From Annona cherimola (lineage: Eukaryota; Streptophyta; Magnoliopsida; Magnoliales; Annonaceae): a DNA stretch of 64,000 nucleotides. The notes beneath the pieces were generated by a model. It saw only the letters and a program-made list of their open reading frames with translations. It was not told the DNA's origin and made no database searches. The stretch lies in NCBI GenBank assembly GCA_030490835.1, contig CM059975.1, positions 57,589,174-57,653,173 of the forward strand, in the 5' to 3' direction. Of the stretch, positions 57,493 through 64,000 are shown piece after piece. The position numbers and the translations under genes are program-made. Within the stretch, counting starts at the first letter, position 1. Each line of letters opens with the position of its first letter.

Positions 57493-59116
57493 TGTGAAAC
57501 CCCAATCTTAGACACGTATAAAATCTTAGGATTGTAAATCCTAGGTAATATATTAATGAAATATATATTCATGAGTACGAAAATATGTGTATTAGAGGTT
57601 AAAGAAATACAATCGTGGGATTAAACTACGTGAATAGTGCATGTGAATAGTAACTGAGGTGATTAAGAGTTAATCACGTAGATTAACCTAATCAAAAAAT
57701 GACAAAAAGGGAGATTTAATCACTACAGGACGAAATAGCAATACTTTTTGATATTTTAATAGAATTTTGGATTTTAGTGGAAAATTAAAGAAAAATTCAT
57801 AATTTGCAATCCGAACGTCGGATTTCGATGAAATTTTTTATGGATGGTTAAAAATTCATGATGAACATGATGAATGGGTTAAGATGTGATGAAAATCACA
57901 AATCAATGGTCAAGATGAAACGTCAAATGGTGATAGAAAAGTAACTTATCTTTTTCATTAAATTACTTTTGACTTTTTATTAAAATAAATAATTAAAAAA
58001 TAAAAGAATTAAATGAAAAGGAAGCTATGGCAGGGATGTTGCAGGGGGGTGGTTGGGAAATTTGACCAAAATCAGTGGTCCATGATCATCATCATCATAA
58101 ACCAACGGCTAGGATTTAATTTGCTTAAAATAAATAAATTTTAATAAATAAAAAATCTAGAAAAATAGGGCTGCCATAGGGGGGCTGGAGCAGGCCAAGG
58201 GTGGGCTGCTCTTGGCTCAATGCACCTTTTTGAAATTATAAAAAAATACATTTGCAATTTCACACCATTTGCAAGGGGGTAAAATCCAAATTTATGAAAA
58301 ATCAAACCCTATAAATAGGGGGCAGGGGTGGAAATCCAAGAGCACAATCACCCAGCTCCAACTTGAGCAAATCCCAGCTCCCAAACCCTCCCATACGTCC
58401 AAGGAAGAAAAGGAGGAAGTTAGAGAGAAAAAGTGTGAGAAAAAGTGGGATATCTCCACTTAGAATAAGTGAATTCTATCCAAATTTCTTTTGGATGTTA
58501 AGTAGGGTAAAACCATACTTAGATAATGCCTAAGCATGAGAAAATAAGTAAAGTTATAATGCTTAATTGGAATTATGCCGAAACATCGAAAATTTGGAGC
58601 GAAGATAGAGCATTTGGGAAAATCATGTATGATATGTGTAAATAATGCTCCAAATTTGATAAATGATGATTTGGGATGAATGATTATGATAAATATGATG
58701 TTCGAATAATGATATATTAATCTCATAATTTTTGAAATGAAGGATTATGCTTAAGTGAATTTATATTGATTTTTAGTATAAAGAGAAAATGATTTATTTG
58801 GCCAAGTTAATGATGATAAATTCATAATTCAAAATTTTTCCCATGATATACTCGACATAAGCTATGTTATGGTATTTTTTATTTTTGGAAAAAATTTCAA
58901 TTTTTGGAACCCATGAACAGTAACCCACGTCGCTGTGAACAGTAACCTCGGGTGAACAGTAAACGTGAACAGTACCCATGAACAATGATCGTGAACAGTG
59001 AACAAAGTGATTTTGGAAAAAATTGAGATTTATTTTTATATTTTAAAGAGGATATATAGGTGAAAATTTTAAAGGATTTATGGATAAAAATCCATATAAA
59101 TGGGTAATGACCAAGT
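57493..59116 (+). mobile_element. Gypsy LTR inserted in hAT copy 3, cut by the Copia element
   Basis: Starts TGTGAAACCCC. Layout matches the family, with a TATA box CTATAAATAG near 58309 followed by purine-rich leader sequence. It ends where the Copia LTR begins at 59117; the remainder must lie beyond the right edge of the window, or be lost. The 5-mer before it is AGTTC (57488-57492). No coding. Confidence 0.75.
58913..59005 (+). repeat. GTGAACAGTAAC-type short repeats in the gypsy LTR
   Basis: Six to seven copies of (G/A)TGAACAGT(A/G) variants occur in about 90 bp, with looser relatives near 57635-57660 (GTGAATAGT). Spacing is irregular, at about 11-20 bp. Confidence 0.75.
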
Positions 59117-60826
59117 TGTTGGTCCCGAGTTGATGACAATTACCTAAGAGGGGAGGGGTGAATTGGGTATTTAAAATTTTAAACTTCAATTAGAGACTTT
59201 ACCCTGGTTTAGTTTAATCCCCTTTAATAAGACAAATGGAAAGCAATAAGATAATGAAAGCGGAAATGAAAAACAGTAGACAAGATTTATAGTGGTTCGG
59301 GCAACCTTCCCTACTCCACTCTTCCAAGCTCACACTCCCTTGTGACTTGGGTTCCACTATGTATTCCACGAATACAACTAGAGTCTTCACTCTCTTCTAG
59401 ATTATAGCTCTAGGGGGCATATACAACCAGAGCCTCCGCACTCTTCTAGATTCTAGCTCTAGGGGGCGTATACAACAAGAGCACAAGTAGGTGACGAGTT
59501 CCACTCCAATCACAACCCTACTTTGCTATAACTTGGTTTGAAACACCAAACTCAAACCAAGCACTAAAAACTGAATATCAAAATGAAATGAAAGAAATCT
59601 ACACTTTACAGATTTGTATAGCACGTTTCAGCTCGAGGAAGAATTTGTAGAAGCAACGAATCGTTTTGCGTTGAAGCAAACAACAACTTTGAAGCTTGTT
59701 CTTCCTTTGAAAGTGTATAGATCACTCAATTGTAGAGAAAAGTAGATTGAAACTCTTAGTAGCACTTCTTTCCTCTTTTTTAGCTCTTACTTGTATGTTT
59801 CCACGTTTGCTTGAGTGTCTACATATAGAGGAGGGAAAATTTTGAACATTATAGAGTTGGTTGGCGCATAATAAATATTCCAACATTATTCCTCCAAGTC
59901 GCAGGTGGAGTCGACTTCGTGTGCGACTTCACCCAAGTCACATGCTGGAGTCGACTTCGGGTGCGACTTCGGCTGTGCTCAACTTGTTCAAGTTCTTCCT
60001 CGGGTCAACTTGGCCTTGGACTTGACCCAAGTCGCAGGTGGAGTCGACTTCGGGTGCGACTTCAGATGCTTCAGTTTCCAAGTCTGTCTTCTAGGTCGAC
60101 TTGGTCTGGGACTTGACCCAAGTCGATGCTGGAGTCGACTTCGTTTGCGACTTAACTTCTCTTTCTTGCCAAGTGAGCTTAAGCTTCCTTGAAACTGTCT
60201 TTGCTTGCTTAACTTCTTCATCATAAGTGTTCTTCTTTTGATTTTCAATACTTGAAATTTAGTAGATTCATTTTGTATAGAAATCTTGAAAACTTGAATA
60301 TTTGTATTCATGAACAAGTCCAATATATGAATTCATGCATCTTGCTTGCTTTGGACTTTGATTAATCTTCATATTATCTAAGTCGAATATTTAAGTCGAC
60401 TTGGTCTTCAACTTGACTCAAGTCTGACATTAAGTCGACTTGGCCTTCGACTTGACTTCTGAAATCTTGCCCTGTCTAACTGAAGTCGATGCTGGAGTCG
60501 ACTTGGCCTGCGACTTCACCCAAGTCGCATGTGGAGTCGACTTCGTCTGCGACTTCGGCACCTCTTGGTCCCCAATTTCAACGTTGGACAAAAATAGGCA
60601 CTTGAAGTCGCTGCTGGAGTCGACTTGAGGATCGACTTGGCCTAAGTCGATGTCTGAGTCGACTTGGAGATCGACTTGACCTGCCATACTTCATATTTTT
60701 TATTTTTATATTCTTAAACAAAACACAAAGCACATTAGTAGCTAAAACTTACTCAAATTGTATTGTTAATCATCAAAACACATGCTTGGGATATTTTGTA
60801 TTCGATTTTATCAATTGTTTCCAACA
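59117..60826 (-). repeat. 3' LTR of the second Sirevirus-like element
   Basis: In minus orientation it runs TGTTGGAAAC to GGACCAACA. It holds about eleven GTCGAC palindromes (59905-60660) and two copies of the CCCCCTAGAGCTAG repeat (59370-59480). It clearly belongs to the same family as the LTRs at 27836 and 34824 but is more diverged. Confidence 0.9.
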
Positions 60827-60842
60827 ATCTTCCCCTTTTTGA
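60827..60842 (-). other. Polypurine tract of the second Copia element
   Basis: Plus strand ATCTTCCCCTTTTTGA, so the minus strand reads AAAAAGGGGAAGAT directly before the LTR. A second tract (minus AAAAAGGGGGAGA) lies at about 61212-61226, close to the 3' end of the extra reading frame. Confidence 0.85.
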
Positions 60843-61230
60843 TGATTGACAAAACCAATTTGAGTTTATACCATTCATCATGTCATTTTACTGTTTTGAC
60901 ATTTTTAGGACAATCACAAGTTATTTTTCTTTTGAACTTTGTGAAATTGTCATTTGTATATGTTGTTTCAAGTAATCATAATCATTCAACCATTTCAAAA
61001 TATAACATTAGTGATCAGAGCAAAACATAATAAATCAGAGCATAATTCAGATGATAAGTATAAACTTTGCAAGAAGTAATCGGAGCACTAATAAACTTTT
61101 TCATAAGCAAGCTTTTCATATAATAAAAAATTGCATACAAGTTTAAAATGCAAATGAAACCTATATACAAGCTACCCACCCAAAATCCTAAAAATCTAAC
61201 TCCAAAACTCAACTATTCTCCCCCTTTTTG

Positions 61231-62852
61231 TCAATCGAGCAAATAGGGGTCGACTCGGAGAGATTTGGTGAATTGGAACGTAGATATGAGATAGAAAATC
61301 GGTCGGATAGGCCTGATATGAGCTGAGGAGTAAAATGATGAAACGGGTGCCGAAGTTTGATCTCTGTGAACGGATCCGGTGTCAAATGGATCCAGTTCGG
61401 GGATGGGCTGAGCTCGATGGTGCCCTGATGCCAGATGATATTTGATCGTCCTGAGTTCCCAATCTATACGATCCTGGCGGGAATGCATATCCGTCATCGC
61501 ATTTAGGACCCCGGCAATCTGACTAGTCAACTGGTCCTCGATCTGCTCTAGATGTTCTCGGATTGCATTCACCGAGTTGTCCGAAGATGGCGGTTGTGGT
61601 GCGGGATCTGGGATCTCCGAGCCACGAGGTGAACACGAGCCATGTGAGGCAGGCGATGCGGGTGCCTCATGATCATCCTGTGGTGGAGCAGGATGCTACT
61701 CTGGAGGTGACGGGGGCTGCTCCCCCTGTCCCTGTCATCCCCGGCTTCGTCTTGAGCCGGTACACCCATTCTTTCCTATATCCTTTCAGCTCTGAATTGC
61801 TCCACGTTTATCTTCATTCTTTGGAGCAAAGCCTTATTGATGGCGTTAGTAGTCTTTAGAACCTCGAACGGCTCGCCATCAATGTCAACCTCAAAATGCT
61901 CTAGGATCTTAGTGATCCATGTTCCATATGGCAATACCCCTCGTGGGTTATCCTTTCGTGAGGCCAATGCTTCCAGAAACAGTCGCGGTAGGCTGACCTT
62001 GACCCGATTCGCAACTTTCCAGAAAATTCCTTCCTCTTGCGGGTTTAACTGGTTCCTTCTGCCACCCTTTGGATAAATACAGTGAGCTATCAGTAGGCGT
62101 AGAACCCGTAGCCTCGGGGACAAGTCCATATAGTGCAGGAACTTAATCCTGGGATGATACTTGTTACTCCGGGTGAGCTGATTGTACATTTGATCAAGGG
62201 TAAGATCCACAGGGAGCTGCTCATCCTCAGCAGGAACACTTAGAATTCTGCCTATTTTGATTAAGGCATCTTCTTGATTTGGGGCTACCATTGAACCCAA
62301 GAACATTTCAACTCCCTTGACATAAGTACAATAGTTATGATCATCCCATAGATAGTAAAATATCCTAGTCAGGTCGGGATATACTCTGTCATTGGCTTTC
62401 AACAAACTAGTCCAGCCTTGAAAATTTAATAATTCTTCAATCTCGAATTCATAATCGCTCAAGAACTTAAAATCGATGATTTTTGGGATGAATACCTTTC
62501 GTTCATAGAACGATTTGTAGAATCGACTGTGCTGGATTTCAATCTTGAAGTATGTTGTTGGCATCTTTAAAACTTGGGTTTTAGTAGCCGGGCTTCCCTT
62601 TCGTCTAGTCCCAGTATCCGTGCTTCTAGTAGTCTGACTTTTTGCACCCTGGGCAGCCGTGGTTGCTGGAGTCGCTGTTTGGAATCGAACTCTACGACTA
62701 GTGGAGGTCGAAGGTTCTTCCCGAACTCACTTAGCAGGAGTCCGTTGCCTCCTGGGAACCTCCTCTTCAGTGTGGGAGTCGGATGGTCTGGGAACAGGTT
62801 TTTGGGAAGGCTTTGAGACGACTAGTTTAGGCAATTGAGGTTTAGGAGCCAT
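61231..62852 (-). pseudogene. Extra ORF downstream of pol: putative plant transposon protein-like, with coiled coil
   Basis: The minus-strand start is ATG at 62852-62850 (MAPKPQLPKLVVSKPSQ), with a basic Pro/Ser/Thr-rich N-terminal tail. A conserved block at 62564-61776 contains LLNFQGWTSLLKANDRVYPD, then LRVLRLLIAHCIYPKGG, then LPYGTWITKILEHFEVDIDG. This resembles Pfam's 'putative plant transposon protein' family (PF20167 from memory). A Pro/Glu-rich linker follows, then an EHLEQIEDQLTSQIAGVLNAM coiled-coil-like tail (61572-61231). No signal peptide or transmembrane segment. Lesions: TGA near 62727, two frame changes around 61740-61790, and a TAG near 61693. Position is between RNase H and the 3' LTR, in sense, like env-like genes of some Sireviruses. 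The function is unknown. About 540 codons if intact. Confidence 0.7.
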
Positions 62853-63383
62853 TTTGTGATGGAATTTTTGAGACGATAGAGATGAAGACCGAAACTTGAG
62901 AGAGAGAGAGAGAAGAGAGCTTAAGAAAGAGAATACTGAGGGAGACAGAGTATTGAGTAGAACCAGAGAAGCAAAGAAAGTTCCGGAGATGAGAGTGAAC
63001 TGTGATGAGAAAAATGGAGGAGAGAAAATGAGAAGAGAAGAGAAGAGAGGAGAGGGAGTACACCGGATGAATTTGTTGGTAGGAGGAAATGAGAAAGAGA
63101 GAGAGAATGGAGGGTGAAGAGAAACAAGCCGGAGATCGGAGAGAGATAGAGAAAATGGAGGCCGGCGAGAGAGGAGAAGAAGTAGGAGAATGCTCGGGAA
63201 ATGAGGAAGAATAAGAGAAAAGAAGAAGAAAAGGGAGGAAACAGCGGAAGTCCGACGGTCGCGCGTGGGGAGTCGACTTTGCCATGCCCAAGTCAACTTC
63301 ACTGGAGTCGACTTGGGGGCCCTGGAGTCGACTTGGCTTATCGACTTGGACTTTTCTAAGTCCAATTTCCCATCTAGATTTTT
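62853..63383 (-). promoter_or_regulatory. Pyrimidine-rich leader and GTCGAC palindromes before the extra ORF
   Basis: Immediately after the pol stop the minus strand has three GTCGAC sites (63272, 63307, 63327) in the same AAGTCGACTCC context as the LTRs. About 370 bp rich in C and T follow, up to the ATG at 62852. It reads as an open frame only because of composition. A leader or internal promoter for the extra ORF is an inference. Confidence 0.45.
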
Positions 63384-64000
63384 CTAATTTATCTCAATCA
63401 TCCCCATATCATTTTTAATTTTATAAAATGATTCTTTTGCTAATGGTTTGGTAAAAATATCAGCAATTTGATCCTCGGTTTTCACATATTCCAAGCAAAC
63501 ATCATGATTTTCAACATGTTCACGAATAAAATGATGTCTTACATTTATATATTTGGTTCTAGAATGCAATACAAGATTTTTAGTTAAACAAATCGCACTT
63601 GTATTGTCACATCTAATTGGAATATTGTAATAATCAATACCATAATCTTTTAATTATTGTTTCATCCAAAGTAATTGGGCACAACAAATCCCGGTGGCTA
63701 TATATTCTGTTTCCGCCGTAGATAGAGCAACACTAGTTTATTTTCTTGAATACCATGAAACCAACATGTTTCCAAGGAATTGATATGTTCCACTAGTACT
63801 CTTTCTATCTACTTTGTAACCGGCAAAATCCGCATCCGAGTAGCCGATTAAATGAAAAGTTGACCCCTTTGGATACCATAGTCCAAGATTAGTGGTATTT
63901 ATCAAATATTTAAAAATTCTTTTTACAGCCAATAAATGTGATTCTTTAGGACATGCTTGGAATCTAGAACACATACAAACACTGAAAAGAATATTTGGTC
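63384..64000 (-). pseudogene. pol: Copia pol 3' end (RT tail and RNase H), second element
   Basis: The minus strand reads MCSRFQACPKESHLLAVKRI, YSDADFAGYKVDRKSTSGT, then STAETEYIA, QLLWMKQ, RCDNTSAICLTKN, and HSRTKYINVRHHFIREHV before the stop at 63384. It is nearly identical in pattern to 33901-34500. Two in-frame TAA codons replace Gln (after WYSRK and after WMKQ). The upstream part of pol lies beyond the window. Confidence 0.88.

Larger units (their letters stand above)
59117..64000 (-). mobile_element. Second Sirevirus-like Copia element, minus strand, incomplete in window
   Basis: The 3' LTR (59117-60826), polypurine tract, an extra reading frame and the RNase H end of pol occur in that order from left to right on the plus coordinates; the element reads leftward and continues past 64000. 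LTR termini and the polypurine tract match the element at 27836-36513, with a diverged LTR interior. The left flank is CAAGT (59112-59116). It is longer than the first element by about 2.5 kb between pol and the LTR. Confidence 0.88.

Noticed and set aside
62853..63365. Start of a 212-codon minus frame upstream of MAPKPQ, with Ser/Leu/Phe-rich hydrophobic text that looks like membrane segments
   Set aside because: The text is translated C/T-rich DNA beginning directly after the pol stop. The likely start is the ATG at 62852; an envelope-like interpretation is not supported.

Overview
This window is nuclear DNA from a flowering plant. It has one intact-looking intron-containing pentatricopeptide repeat (PPR) gene, embedded in dense, decayed transposable elements (TEs) of plant-specific lineages. 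I cannot name the species from sequence alone. Nearly everything outside the PPR gene is mobile-element DNA or AT-rich sequence with no recognisable gene.

Layout. 1-2848: the distal part of a long gypsy LTR. 3126-9319: a minus-strand L1-type LINE with 15-bp target duplications, an internal deletion, and a tract of GGGTC-rich repeats that contains a degenerate tRNA-Tyr. 9320-16175: mostly unassigned AT-rich DNA, with a GC-rich block around 13.5-14.8 kb. 16176-37083: a stack of nested insertions. A hAT-like DNA transposon holds a minus-strand chromovirus-type gypsy LTR (16443-27348). That LTR is split by a solo LTR (16823-24323), which is itself split by an RTE-clade LINE (17022-20387). A near-complete Sirevirus-like Copia element (27836-36513) abuts the gypsy integrase/chromodomain tail. 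38890-41040: a Harbinger transposase pseudogene split by a second hAT-like element (38976-40426, perfect 8-bp target duplication). 41847-42024: a 178-bp hAT MITE. 43743-47929: the PPR gene (three exons, 495 codons, closest in memory to Arabidopsis At5g48730). 48164-51453: a second RTE LINE with an 18-bp target duplication. 52862-53603: a tandem dimer of long-palindrome foldback units. 53722-57154: a gypsy solo LTR. 57458-end: another nest, hAT left end, then gypsy LTR, then a minus-strand Sirevirus that runs off the window.

The most unusual feature is in that last element. Between its RNase H region and its 3' LTR, in sense orientation, lies a large extra reading frame (about 61231-62852, minus). 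It resembles the 'putative plant transposon protein' domain family and has a coiled-coil-like tail. It is preceded by its own pyrimidine-rich leader and by three GTCGAC palindromes of the kind that fill this family's LTRs. The position is that of the env-like gene of some Sireviruses, but the protein does not look like an envelope.

The TE coding regions carry stops and frameshifts. Most of the stops I could compare are single C-to-T or G-to-A changes, as expected from decay of methylated cytosines. Only the PPR gene looks like a functional host gene.
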